Made by a program: the position numbers and the translations under genes. A stretch of DNA of 22,840 nucleotides from DASYYE01 sp035946955 (GTDB taxonomy: Bacteria; Actinomycetota; Actinomycetes; Streptosporangiales; Streptosporangiaceae): NCBI GenBank assembly GCA_035946955.1, contig DASYYE010000321.1, forward strand, positions 1 to 22,840. Direction: 5' to 3'. The notes beneath the pieces were generated by a model. That model ran no database searches, was not told the DNA's origin, and saw only the letters and a list, made by a program, of their open reading frames with translations. Positions 13,767 through 22,185 of this stretch are shown here, one piece after another (the stretch's first letter is position 1; each line of letters starts with the position of its first letter).

Positions 13767-15421
13767 CCGAACTGGTCCTGGGCCTGGCCCGCCACGCCGA
13801 GACCGAGCGCCGCCATCCTGGCGCCTCACCCGGGACACACCTGCTGTTCTCGTCCCTGGAGGCCAGCCTGGCCAGGAAGTGCGCACTGCGGTTGCTGCCC
13901 GCCGACTGCTACGGCGGTGCCGTCGCTCATGCTGCTCGCGCTGCCCAGGACCTGTTGAGCGAGGTGGATGCCCTCATCCTGTCGCTCCCGCCGCGGCCGA
14001 GCGACTTTGGCGCGCTCGCCCTCGTGCGGCAGATGCTCGGCCGCCGGATCCCCTTCGTCTACCTGCCGCTCGGTGAGTTCCCGTGGGGTGCCCGGTTCTA
14101 CCGTCACCTCCACCACTACCTCAGCCCCGGTGACCTGGTCTGCTTCTCCAGCACTGCCGACAGGGCCGTCTACGAACGGCTGGTGGCGTCCTCGCCCGCC
14201 CAGGTCAGCGTGCTCCCATTCGGGATCGACCCATCCCCCTACCAGCGGGCGTCCGCCCAGCGGTCGGCCACACGGCACTCACTGCGCATCGCCGACGACG
14301 AAGTGGTCTTCGTGATCCACGGACGAATCGAGATGGAGAAGAACGTGCACGCGGCGGTCGCGCTGCTTAGTCAGCTCGCCCGCGGTGGCCACCGCTGCCG
14401 GCTTTGGCTTGCCGGCCCTTCCCCAGGTGCCCCCGCGCTGCCCTGGGGGCCGCGGCCCCTGTCTGCCCTGCCGCGGGCCGGCTACTGGGAGGTGCTGGCC
14501 GAAAGCCTGCACAGTGCGGACCCCGGCCTCGTCTGGTGGTGGGGGAGCGGCTCTCGTGAACAGGTGGCCCAGGTGGTCGGGGCAGCCGACATCGGTCTCA
14601 ATCTCACTCTCGCCCGAGGCGAGAACTTCGGGTTCGCCACGGTCGAGGCCATGGCCGCCGGGCTCCCGGTCATCGGCACGGACTGGGGTGGGCTCAAGGA
14701 CACTATCGAGCACGGAGTGACCGGTTACCGCGTCCCGACCGTTGTCACCGGTGCCGGAGCGGCCTTGGACCATTATTCCCTGCTCTATTGGGCTGAGAGG
14801 CTCGGCGGTGACCCGGCGCTGCGGCGCCGGATGGGCGCTGCCGCCGCCGCCCGGGTACAGGACCGCTACCTGGTCGACCAGTGCACAGACGCCCTGCTCG
14901 ACGAGGTGCGCGACCTCCTGCACGGCATGGGCGGGTCACGGGCGCACCGCTGGACTGCGCTGGGGCAGCGGCTGTTCGAGCGCTACTCGGTCCGTATCGA
15001 CGCCTCGCCGGGAGTGCTGCCCCGTCCGCTGCCACCGGCGCGCCCGTGCGACAACGACATCATCCGGGCGGTCCTGCGGCCCTACGGCACGCGTGACCAG
15101 GACATCGAGCCGGACCCGGGGTCGGTCTTCATGTTCGCGTCCGTGCTGTTGCGAAGCGGTCCAGGCGAGGTGAGGTCCGCGGACCCGGCCTACCCGGTCA
15201 GCCTCGACCTCGGCCCGGCCGAAGCGGCGGTGTGCGCGCTGCTGCAAGCACGCGGCCACCTCACCTACGAGCACCTGACCACGGCCGCCGGGCTCCCGCC
15301 CGGTGAAGTGGCTGCCGCACTGCGGTGCCTGCTGGCCGCTGGTGTCGTCCTGCAGTCCCCTGGCGGCACCACCCGCCATCAACACGAGGAAGAGAAAAGC
15401 ACATGTGGGTCTTGGGAATAG
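13763..15421 (+). CDS. GT4 glycosyltransferase with C-terminal winged-helix/PqqD-like domain
   Basis: The 552-aa protein has a GT-B fold: an N-terminal acceptor half; a donor half starting FVIHGRIEMEKNVHAAV; then the GT4 E-x7-E motif E287-NFGFATV-E295 followed by AMAAGLPVIGTDWGGLKDTI. Residues about 412-545 lie beyond the normal GT4 end. They show strands (VSLDLGPAEAAVCALLQA) and an HTH-like end (LTTAAGLPPGEVAAALRCLLAAGVVLQ), much like PqqD-type peptide-binding domains. The helical block seen in the other glycosyltransferase (2061-4034) and in the MNIO partner is not obvious here. It overlaps the hydroxylase by 4 nt and the carbamoyltransferase by 19 nt. Expected job: sugar transfer to the peptide or to a first sugar; the sugar donor is unknown. 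No sugar-nucleotide synthesis genes are in the window. Confidence 0.85.
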   Translation: MTELVLGLARHAETERRHPGASPGTHLLFSSLEASLARKCALRLLPADCYGGAVAHAARAAQDLLSEVDALILSLPPRPSDFGALALVRQMLGRRIPFVYLPLGEFPWGARFYRHLHHYLSPGDLVCFSSTADRAVYERLVASSPAQVSVLPFGIDPSPYQRASAQRSATRHSLRIADDEVVFVIHGRIEMEKNVHAAVALLSQLARGGHRCRLWLAGPSPGAPALPWGPRPLSALPRAGYWEVLAESLHSADPGLVWWWGSGSREQVAQVVGAADIGLNLTLARGENFGFATVEAMAAGLPVIGTDWGGLKDTIEHGVTGYRVPTVVTGAGAALDHYSLLYWAERLGGDPALRRRMGAAAAARVQDRYLVDQCTDALLDEVRDLLHGMGGSRAHRWTALGQRLFERYSVRIDASPGVLPRPLPPARPCDNDIIRAVLRPYGTRDQDIEPDPGSVFMFASVLLRSGPGEVRSADPAYPVSLDLGPAEAAVCALLQARGHLTYEHLTTAAGLPPGEVAAALRCLLAAGVVLQSPGGTTRHQHEEEKSTCGSWE

Positions 15422-17106
15422 CCGGCAGTCATAACTCGGCCGCAGCATTGGTCCACGACGGGAAAGTCGTGGTCGCCGTGCAGACCGAACGCCTGACCAG
15501 GGTCAAACGCCAGCCGATCCGGCTCTCGCGGATGTCGCGGGAGACCGGCCAGGTCATCCAGTACTGCCTCCGCTACGCGGGCATCGACATGGCCGATATC
15601 GAGGCGATCGCGACGTGCTCTCCCTACGACCCCGACGCCCGGTTCGAGGTCAAGGACCCATCTGTCCAGCTCACCCTGCCGCCGTTCGTCTCAGTCCCCC
15701 ACCACTTGGCGCACGCGGAGTATGCAATCCACTACGCGCCCGCGGAGCCGTCGATCGTGCTCGTCAGCGACGGCAGTGGGACTTATGAAGACCACCGGGC
15801 ACGGCTCGATATCCAGGAACTTGAGGCTGACCCGGTCCGCCATATCTCGCCATCCGGCAAGGAGTCGATCTCCGCGTACGCCTACGACGGACGTGACCTG
15901 AGACTGATCCACCGCATCGCGCGCGGCGATGCCCCACAGCCAGCGCATGGCGATGTCTTCACCACGCGTTCTGGGCGGCTCCTCGTCAGCCTGGGGCACG
16001 TGTGGCAGTGGGCAGCCCACTACTGCCACGGGAGCATGAGCGAGGCCGGCAAGGTCATGGGCCTCGCTCCGTTCGGCGACCCGATGGTCCACCGCGACCT
16101 CCAGACCGTGCGGATGGGCCCAGACGGTGACCTGCTGGTCAACTTCGCCGGCCTGTACGAGCGCTTCGACAAGCCCAACCTCGACGGGCGCGACGTGACG
16201 GGGCTGTCCCACTACGAAGACCTGGCGGCCCACATCCAGCAGGTCACCAACGAGTTCCTCTGCGACCTGGTGCGTTACCTGCGGACGAGGTTCGACGTGC
16301 CGCGCGTCTGCTACTCCGGTGGCGTGGCGCTCAACGGGATCGCCAACCAGCACCTCATCGACCGGCTAGGCATCGACCTGCACATGAATGGCTCATGTGA
16401 GGACAACGGCACGGCGGTCGGCGCCGCGCTGGCCGTTCACCACGCCAAGACCGGGAAGCGGGTCACCGAAGAGGTGTGTGACTACTACGGGCGTGAATAC
16501 AGCGCCGCCGAGATCGAAGCTGCCATTGACCGTGCTGGCTGCCGGGCGGTGCGTTACGCACCGGAGCAGACTACCGAGGAGACCGCCGACGCCCTCGCCG
16601 CTGGCGCGGTGGTCGGTTGGTTCCAGGGACGCAGTGAGTTCGGCCCGCGTGCCCTTGGCAACCGCAGCATCCTCGCGGACCCGCGCGACCCCGACATGAA
16701 AGACACCCTGAACGCACGGGTCAAGGGGCGCGAGGCATTCCGCCCGTTCGCCCCGGCTGTCATCGAGGACGCGGCGCAGGAATGGTTCGAGGTCGACGGG
16801 CCGTCTCCCATGATGCTGCGGGTGGTGCCGGTGCGCCCGGAGCGGGGGTTGCCTGCGATCACCCATGTCGACGGGAGCGCCCGCGTCCAGACGGTGAGCC
16901 GCAGCCAAAACCCCCGGCTCCACGACCTGCTCGCTGCCTTCCAGGCTCGCACTGGCGTGCCGGTCCTCCTCAACACCTCGTTCAATGTCGCGGGGGAGCC
17001 GATCGTGGAATCACCCGACGACGCCTTGCGGACCTTCCTCGCCAGCCGCATGGACCTGCTGGTGCTCGGCGACCACGTGGTGCGGGCCGGTGTCTGGGTC
17101 GGCTGA
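15403..17106 (+). CDS. NodU/CmcH-family O-carbamoyltransferase
   Basis: The 567-aa protein begins MWVLGIAGSHNSAAALVHDG and has the family motifs in order: HHLAHAEYAIHY (about 100-111), SDGSGTYED (about 122), SEAGKVMGLAPFG, SGGVALNGIANQHL (about 305), and NGSCEDNGTAVGAAL. The C-terminal YrdC-like-partner domain has GRSEFGPRALGNRSIL (about 409), REAFRPFAPAV and NTSFNVAGEPIV. These enzymes use carbamoyl phosphate and ATP to form a carbamoyl adenylate and then transfer the carbamoyl group to a hydroxyl. They often act on sugars, as in tobramycin, novobiocin and bleomycin pathways. The ATG at 15403 is chosen for its conserved N-terminus and the AGGAAGAG upstream, although it overlaps the glycosyltransferase end by 19 nt. 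Following the glycosyltransferase, it probably carbamoylates the attached sugar (inference). Confidence 0.94.
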   Translation: MWVLGIAGSHNSAAALVHDGKVVVAVQTERLTRVKRQPIRLSRMSRETGQVIQYCLRYAGIDMADIEAIATCSPYDPDARFEVKDPSVQLTLPPFVSVPHHLAHAEYAIHYAPAEPSIVLVSDGSGTYEDHRARLDIQELEADPVRHISPSGKESISAYAYDGRDLRLIHRIARGDAPQPAHGDVFTTRSGRLLVSLGHVWQWAAHYCHGSMSEAGKVMGLAPFGDPMVHRDLQTVRMGPDGDLLVNFAGLYERFDKPNLDGRDVTGLSHYEDLAAHIQQVTNEFLCDLVRYLRTRFDVPRVCYSGGVALNGIANQHLIDRLGIDLHMNGSCEDNGTAVGAALAVHHAKTGKRVTEEVCDYYGREYSAAEIEAAIDRAGCRAVRYAPEQTTEETADALAAGAVVGWFQGRSEFGPRALGNRSILADPRDPDMKDTLNARVKGREAFRPFAPAVIEDAAQEWFEVDGPSPMMLRVVPVRPERGLPAITHVDGSARVQTVSRSQNPRLHDLLAAFQARTGVPVLLNTSFNVAGEPIVESPDDALRTFLASRMDLLVLGDHVVRAGVWVG

Positions 17107-17861
17107 CCCGCGCCTATCGTTCCGCTGGCCGGCGCACGGTCGAGGGAAGATGGTGGGGCGCAGTCAGAGATCGACAAGGCCTTGACAAGGCGGGTGGGTG
17201 AGCATGTGCGTGGTGGGCCGGAAGTGTCGGCCCTGCGAACTGATTGAGAGGTCACGCGCTGAAGCTCAGGAGAGGGTCGGCCACGGCGGTATCGCTGGTC
17301 CCGGCCAGCGCTGCCACGAACGCCTGGGTCATCGTCCCCGGTCCTAATGTGGGTTCCAGGAACATCAGCAGTGTGCTCTCTGCCGTCTCGCGTCCGACGG
17401 CAAGGGCCTGCGTGGCCATCGCGCCAAAGCCCACCGCTGGCCTGACCCAGCCCAGGCGGGCGCGGTGGTCAGCGCCAGGCTGGCTGCGTAGCACGCCCAA
17501 CGCCATGCCGTTCTGGCCGCTTTGCACTTCAGGACGGCTTCGGGAGTCCTGAGCCAGACAAGACAAGCCGACGGGGGCTTCACCGTGTCTACAGTGCGTC
17601 TGCCACGCCTTTTTGAATGCCTTTACGTCAAAAGCAAGCGCAGATTAGCAAGGCAGCCCTTCGGTAATGGTTGGGTAGCCTCGAGTGGCTGGTTTGCGTC
17701 ATACCGCTTCTCATTGCCGAAGGTGGGCCGCGAGCGCAACTAGGCTTGGTGAGTATTAAGTCATCTAGGCCAATCTCTGCGACCAACCCGTGACGGGGGC
17801 TTGTGTCCGGACCGCTGCGCGGCCGCCGTTGACGAATGACACACTGAACAGGGGAATCAAG
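17107..17861. other. 755-nt gap without a supported gene
   Basis: No RBS-preceded gene is convincing here. A minus-strand frame at 17252-17566 is open for 104 codons. Its protein end (GRETAESTLLMFLEPTLGPG, then MTQAFVAALAG) looks more protein-like than the usual GC-driven shadow, but it matches no family I know and no start site is convincing; it may be a gene remnant. The region 17580-17780 is less GC-rich than the coding DNA around it and probably carries the promoter of the methyltransferase unit, but I found no good -35/-10 pair. No clear terminator follows the carbamoyltransferase. Confidence 0.5.
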
Positions 17862-18881
17862 ATGTTAACTGAGGATCACGGCATTTCGGTTCGCGGTGAC
17901 GATATTTCGGCACAGCTCAGTCAGCTGCGCCTGGCACACCCGGATATCTATCAGTGCATTGATATGGGCAGGGTGCAGGCATGGCAGGACGAACTGGCGA
18001 ACAGCAGTTGGAAGGATGACTTCGGCTCTGTGGCGGCCGGGGGCAGGGGCGGAGCCTATGTCCACGCCCAATCTCTGAACGTGCGTGCCCGTGCCCGCGG
18101 GATAGACCAGCTCATGGGGCTGATGCGGCAGGACTCAGGCGGGCGCAGGCTCGTCGTGGACCTGCTGGGCGGTGATGGCCTGGTGCGGCGGGTCTGCGCG
18201 CTCCTCGGCATGTCCGACGTGGATGTCATTACCTGTGATGCCTCGCCATACATGGTGCAGTCGGCGTGGGCGACCGGCATCCCAGCGTTGCTGCAACGGG
18301 CAGAACGTCCACTGTTCCTCTCCGAGTCCGTGGACGGCGTGCTGCTGGCCTATGGCACTCACCACATCCCCCCGGAGGACAGGCAGGTCGTGGTGGAGGA
18401 GGCGTGCCGCATGCTGCGGCCAGGCGGGACCTTCGTGCTTCACGACTTCCTGGCTGGTTCTCCGATGGACACATGGTTCGAGACGGTCGTGGACCAGTAT
18501 TCGCAGACCGGCCACCAGTACGTGCATTTCACCATCGACGAGATCATGGGGTACCTCGTCAAGGCCGGGTTCGATTCTTATGAGGTCCTCGAGATCGACG
18601 ACCCATACACAGCCATCGGCAGTAGCCCCGAGGAAGCCGAACTCAGGCTCGGCGAGTACCTCGTGAACATGTATGGCCTGTCCAAGGCCGAAGAGTCCCA
18701 AGGCAAGGAGCGGGCATTCCGCTGGGCAGCCGATCAGGGAAAAGCAATCTTCCGGTATCAGGATGACGGCGGGACAGCCTCTGAAAGCGTTATCGAATAT
18801 GTGGACGAGATCCAGGCCTGGCGGTTCACCATACCGCGGCGGGCGGCCGTGGGGGTCGGGAAGAAAGTTCTGAGCAGATGA
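17862..18881 (+). CDS. Class I SAM-dependent methyltransferase
   Basis: The 339-aa protein has motif I L97-VVDLLGGDG-106, an acidic residue after the second strand (VITCDASPY), and the post-motif segment YGTHHIPPEDRQVVVEEACRMLRPGG followed by TFVLHDF. This is typical of the Methyltransf_11/25-like Rossmann fold. Residues 1-75 form an extra N-terminal region that could bind the substrate or help dimerise. The ATG at 17862 is chosen because AGGGGAA lies 7 nt upstream; the frame is open further upstream without a ribosome site. The stop overlaps the ATP-grasp start (ATGA). It could methylate the peptide, its sugar or a small building block; the sequence does not say which atom. Confidence 0.85.
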   Translation: MLTEDHGISVRGDDISAQLSQLRLAHPDIYQCIDMGRVQAWQDELANSSWKDDFGSVAAGGRGGAYVHAQSLNVRARARGIDQLMGLMRQDSGGRRLVVDLLGGDGLVRRVCALLGMSDVDVITCDASPYMVQSAWATGIPALLQRAERPLFLSESVDGVLLAYGTHHIPPEDRQVVVEEACRMLRPGGTFVLHDFLAGSPMDTWFETVVDQYSQTGHQYVHFTIDEIMGYLVKAGFDSYEVLEIDDPYTAIGSSPEEAELRLGEYLVNMYGLSKAEESQGKERAFRWAADQGKAIFRYQDDGGTASESVIEYVDEIQAWRFTIPRRAAVGVGKKVLSR

Positions 18882-20086
18882 AACACCTTATGATAGTCAC
18901 CCTCCAGCGGAGCGCCATCATCCCGTTCGACCATCACATCGACCATACGGCACATGTTGTGACCTACCTGACCGACGCGATCGGTGCGCGGGTTATTGAG
19001 CGATATCAGAAGAGCGCCAATATCGTCGTGGTGGATGACCCTGCTGACACGGACGGAGAGGTGTGCCGGGGGGCCGCCGAACTGTTCCGTCGCCATGGTG
19101 GAGCCGACGTCGTTTTTGCCGCATCAGAGTACGACCTGCTGACGGCCGCACGGATTCGCGACAAGTTCGGTATTGCGGGCATGAGTGAGTCACATACCCT
19201 CTACTTCCGTGACAAGGTGCACATGAAGCAGCGGCTGTGCGAGGCTGGGATAGAAACGCCTCGCTTCGCCGAGTGCAGTTCACCGGCGGTAGTCGCGGAG
19301 ATGATGGGCGAGGTCGGCGGCCCGGTCGTGCTGAAGCCAAGAAGGGGGATGGGCAGCCGTGGCATCCACATCATCGCCGACGAGGCTGAGCTGGCGCGAG
19401 CCTGGCCACTGATCGACCCGCCGACCTACGAGTGTGAAGAGTTCGTCCCTGGACCGATCTACCACATCGATGGACTCGTCCACGCAGGCAGGCTTGTCTT
19501 CGGAACAGCTTCCAAGTACGTCAACACGTGCCTGCAGGCTCAGGGCGGCATGCATCTCGGATCCTTTGTGGTCGATGACGAGATCCTGAGCCGGACACTG
19601 AAGACTTTCGCGGTGAAGACTACGACCGCTCTTGAACTCGACAAGAGCGCGTTTCATCTGGAAGTCATCCTGCGGAATGGTCAGACCCCGGTCTTCCTTG
19701 AGATCGGGGCCCGGATCGGTGGCGGCCAGATTCGGGCGATGACCAAGGACGTCTATGGGGTCGACCTGCTGCGTGAATGGGTCAACCTGCAACTCGGGGA
19801 GAAAACGGAACTCCGGGTCAACGACCATTCAGTCGGCGGCTGGCTGGTGGCACCCGCACCGGGTACCCCGCCATACCGGGTGCTTGACGCTGAGCACCTC
19901 TCCGACCATGTCCCCTGTCTGTACCATGAGGAACTCCCCGAGCCTGGGGAGCTCTACGACGCGGCGAGGCTGCGCACGGACCGGTGGCCCGGCGGTCGTT
20001 TCCGCTACGCGGGTCCGTCCTCTGCCCTGGTGGAACACGCGATCACCGAGACGATCCAGCGCTACCGGGTGCTCGTATCTCAATGA
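18878..20086 (+). CDS. ATP-grasp carboxylate-amine ligase
   Basis: The 402-aa protein shows the ATP-grasp pattern. An N-terminal Rossmann-like part ends in FAASEYDLLTAARIRDKFG, FRDKVHMKQRL marks the central-domain start, and VVLKPRRGMGSRG (about 148-160) supplies the ATP-binding Lys and glycine-rich loop. Next is CEEFVPG, then HLEVI and FLEIGARIGGGQ (about 273-285) with the magnesium-binding acidic residues. Members couple ATP hydrolysis to acyl-phosphate formation and amide bond formation, as in L-amino acid ligases and some RiPP and peptide natural-product ligases. It overlaps the methyltransferase and MFS genes by 4 nt each, so the three are co-translated. It might add an amino acid or other carboxylate to the product, or make a small partner molecule; a substrate cannot be assigned. 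Confidence 0.88.
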   Translation: MKHLMIVTLQRSAIIPFDHHIDHTAHVVTYLTDAIGARVIERYQKSANIVVVDDPADTDGEVCRGAAELFRRHGGADVVFAASEYDLLTAARIRDKFGIAGMSESHTLYFRDKVHMKQRLCEAGIETPRFAECSSPAVVAEMMGEVGGPVVLKPRRGMGSRGIHIIADEAELARAWPLIDPPTYECEEFVPGPIYHIDGLVHAGRLVFGTASKYVNTCLQAQGGMHLGSFVVDDEILSRTLKTFAVKTTTALELDKSAFHLEVILRNGQTPVFLEIGARIGGGQIRAMTKDVYGVDLLREWVNLQLGEKTELRVNDHSVGGWLVAPAPGTPPYRVLDAEHLSDHVPCLYHEELPEPGELYDAARLRTDRWPGGRFRYAGPSSALVEHAITETIQRYRVLVSQ

Positions 20087-21480
20087 CCAATCCACTGCAT
20101 GCCCGCATGTTCCAGAGCGTCCGGCTGCACCGTAATTACCGTCTCTTCTTCAGCGGCCAGATGGTGTCGCAGATCGGATCGTGGATCCAGAAGGTCGCCC
20201 AAGCGTGGTTCGTACTCGACCTCACACATTCGGGGCGTGCCCTAGGGGTTCTGGTTGCCTGCCAGTTCGCGCCATATGCGGTTTTTGGGCTGTTCGGCGG
20301 TGCCCTCTCTGACCGCCTGGATAACCACCGAGCCCTCATCGGTACACAGGCCGCGCAGATGGGCACCGCAGGCGTGATGGCGGCGTTCGCCTTCGCTGGC
20401 TCCCTCACGGTGCCGGAGACCGATGTCATCGCCGCCATCCAGGGCTTGGTGCTCGTGCTCGACACACCTATCCGTCAGGCCTTCGTCGTACAGATGGTCG
20501 GCCGTGAGGAACTGCCGAATGCGATCGCGCTCAACGTGAGTCTGTTCAATGCCGCCCGGATACTCGGTCCGGTGCTTGGTGGCCTTGCGATTGCAGGTGT
20601 CGGTGTACGGGTCTGCTTCCTTGTCAACGCCCTGAGCTACCTGCCCGTGCTGGCAGGGCTCATGGCGATGCGACGCGGGGACCTCCACCAGCCGTCCCGC
20701 GTCCTTCAGACCAGTGCGAAGGCAGTCCTGCGAAGCACCGGCGAGGGGCTACGGATGGCCTGGCGCATACCCGCGGTGCTGATCATCATGATGATGATCA
20801 TCGTGGTCGCCACCCTCGGCAACAACTTCAATGTGGCGCTCCCCATCCTGACCCGTGACACCCTGCACACCGGGTCTACCGGGCTCGGCCTGCTTCTCGC
20901 GTGCTATGGCACAGGCGCGCTGTGCGGTGCGCTCGCCGTGGCCTCCATCGGCCGTGCGAGCTGGGCAGTACTCCTGGCCTCGTGTGGCCTCCTAGGCACA
21001 TTGGAGTTACTGCTCGCAACCCAGACAACCACCATCGGGTTCGCCGCGATCTTGGTCTGTGCTGGAGTTACGTTCAGTTGTTTCACTTCCAGCGCCAACG
21101 CCACGCTGCAACTCCACGTGCCCGACGACTTCCGCACCCGGATCCTCGCGCTCTACTCCTATGCCTGGATCGGCACCTCGCCCCTCAGCGGCCTGCTGGC
21201 TGGCTGGTTAACCCAGTCCGGCGGAGTCGCCCTCATATTCGGTATCGGCGGCAGCGCCGTCATCAGCGCCACAGTCCTGGCCCTCGCCCTGCGCCTCATC
21301 GGCCTGCGGCGCAATCCCCGCCATGCACGGAATGTACGGCGGGCCCGGGGGTACGGCCAAGACCTGCCGATGGCCCGGCCTCCGGCTCGCCTGCTACCCG
21401 AAGGACCAGTCCGTGCGTACGATCGCATGCCTGCAGCCGAGGAACACAGGCAACTGGCTGGTGTCCGGGCGTCGAGTTGA
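20083..21480 (+). CDS. MFS exporter (MFS_3/EntS-like)
   Basis: The 465-aa membrane protein begins LHRNYRLFFSGQMVSQIGSWIQKVAQAWFVLDL. This opening, together with a downstream LSDRLDNHRALI loop, is typical of the MFS_3/EntS-like exporter group, which includes siderophore exporters. About ten to twelve hydrophobic segments can be traced, ending near residue 415, followed by a basic hydrophilic tail of about 45 residues. The ATG at 20083 overlaps the ATP-grasp stop by 4 nt; the frame is open upstream to 19984 but only within the previous gene. As the last gene of this unit it probably exports the product or gives self-resistance, alongside the ABC pair. Confidence 0.9.
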   Translation: MTNPLHARMFQSVRLHRNYRLFFSGQMVSQIGSWIQKVAQAWFVLDLTHSGRALGVLVACQFAPYAVFGLFGGALSDRLDNHRALIGTQAAQMGTAGVMAAFAFAGSLTVPETDVIAAIQGLVLVLDTPIRQAFVVQMVGREELPNAIALNVSLFNAARILGPVLGGLAIAGVGVRVCFLVNALSYLPVLAGLMAMRRGDLHQPSRVLQTSAKAVLRSTGEGLRMAWRIPAVLIIMMMIIVVATLGNNFNVALPILTRDTLHTGSTGLGLLLACYGTGALCGALAVASIGRASWAVLLASCGLLGTLELLLATQTTTIGFAAILVCAGVTFSCFTSSANATLQLHVPDDFRTRILALYSYAWIGTSPLSGLLAGWLTQSGGVALIFGIGGSAVISATVLALALRLIGLRRNPRHARNVRRARGYGQDLPMARPPARLLPEGPVRAYDRMPAAEEHRQLAGVRASS

Positions 21481-21509
21481 TGGGCGCGCCACAGCGGCTG
21501 CCCCGCCCA
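21481..21509. terminator. Possible hairpin between convergent genes
   Basis: TGGGCG (21481-21486) pairs with CGCCCA (21504-21509), and an inner GCC/GGC pair (21488-21490/21496-21498) extends the stem. It lies directly after the MFS stop and 32 nt before the stop of the convergent GNAT gene. There is no T-tract, so termination ability is uncertain. Confidence 0.3.
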
Positions 21510-21540
21510 CGAGTGCAACACCACGCGAGCGTGACCCTGG

Positions 21541-22185
21541 TCAGGTGCGGGGCTGAGGTTCGCGCCACATGAGCCAGATGGTGGGCCCGTGACCCAGTGC
21601 CTGTAGTTCGCCGATGACGCGAAAGCCGTTGCGCTGATACAGCGGCAGGTTCCGCTCGTTGGAGGATTCGAGGTAGGCCGGCACGCCACCGGTGTCCGCG
21701 TCGACGAGGACCTCCCGCAGCATCTGGGTGCCCAGCCCTTGGCCCTGCCGGCCGCGGCGGGCGCCGAGGTAGCCGAGGTACCAGTGCGGCGGGGACTGCT
21801 CAGCGTGCAGGTGTTCGATCTGCATTTGCGTGCGCAGCGCACGGAACAGGCGGCGGCGGAAGGCGAGCCCGTTGGGCGCCGCCTCCAGGATGACCTGGCT
21901 GAGCGGCATAGCCCAGCCCCCCGGCGCGGCCCACAGCGCAGCGGCCGAGGCGTCGCCAGAGAGGTAACACGGCTTGCCCTGCCGCAGGTAACCGCGGCTC
22001 ATGCTGGTGAAGAACGCGCGCATGCGAACGTCGCGGCCACGCAGTTGCGGGGGGATCAGCCAGGCGAAGACCGGATCTTCGGCAAAGGCGTCGGCCAATA
22101 CCTCGCCGAGTAAGGCTGCCTCATCGCGGCGGGCGGCGCGGACAGCCTGGGAGCCTCCGCGGGGGGACACCGTGTCCTGGGTCAC
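21541..22185 (-). CDS. GNAT-family N-acetyltransferase
   Basis: The 214-aa protein on the minus strand has the GNAT acetyl-CoA motif A (YLGYLGARRGRQGQGLGTQM, about 139-158, with Q/R-x-x-G-x-G) followed by the motif B region YLESSNERNLPLYQRNGFRV. The N-terminal part, DEAALLGEVLADAFAEDPVFAWL, is common in Streptomyces-type puromycin-acetyltransferase-like and general GNAT proteins. The GTG start at 22185 has AGGAGG 7 nt upstream. It acetylates an amine from acetyl-CoA; the substrate is unknown. It converges on the cluster and overlaps the decayed XRE gene by 3 nt, suggesting an old operon outside the cluster. A role in resistance cannot be excluded. Confidence 0.88.
   Translation of the reverse strand: MTQDTVSPRGGSQAVRAARRDEAALLGEVLADAFAEDPVFAWLIPPQLRGRDVRMRAFFTSMSRGYLRQGKPCYLSGDASAAALWAAPGGWAMPLSQVILEAAPNGLAFRRRLFRALRTQMQIEHLHAEQSPPHWYLGYLGARRGRQGQGLGTQMLREVLVDADTGGVPAYLESSNERNLPLYQRNGFRVIGELQALGHGPTIWLMWREPQPRT

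Noticed and set aside
15325..15402. Earlier in-frame start for the carbamoyltransferase
   Set aside because: The added residues lie inside the glycosyltransferase end and are not family sequence; MWVLGIAGSHNS is the normal N-terminus.
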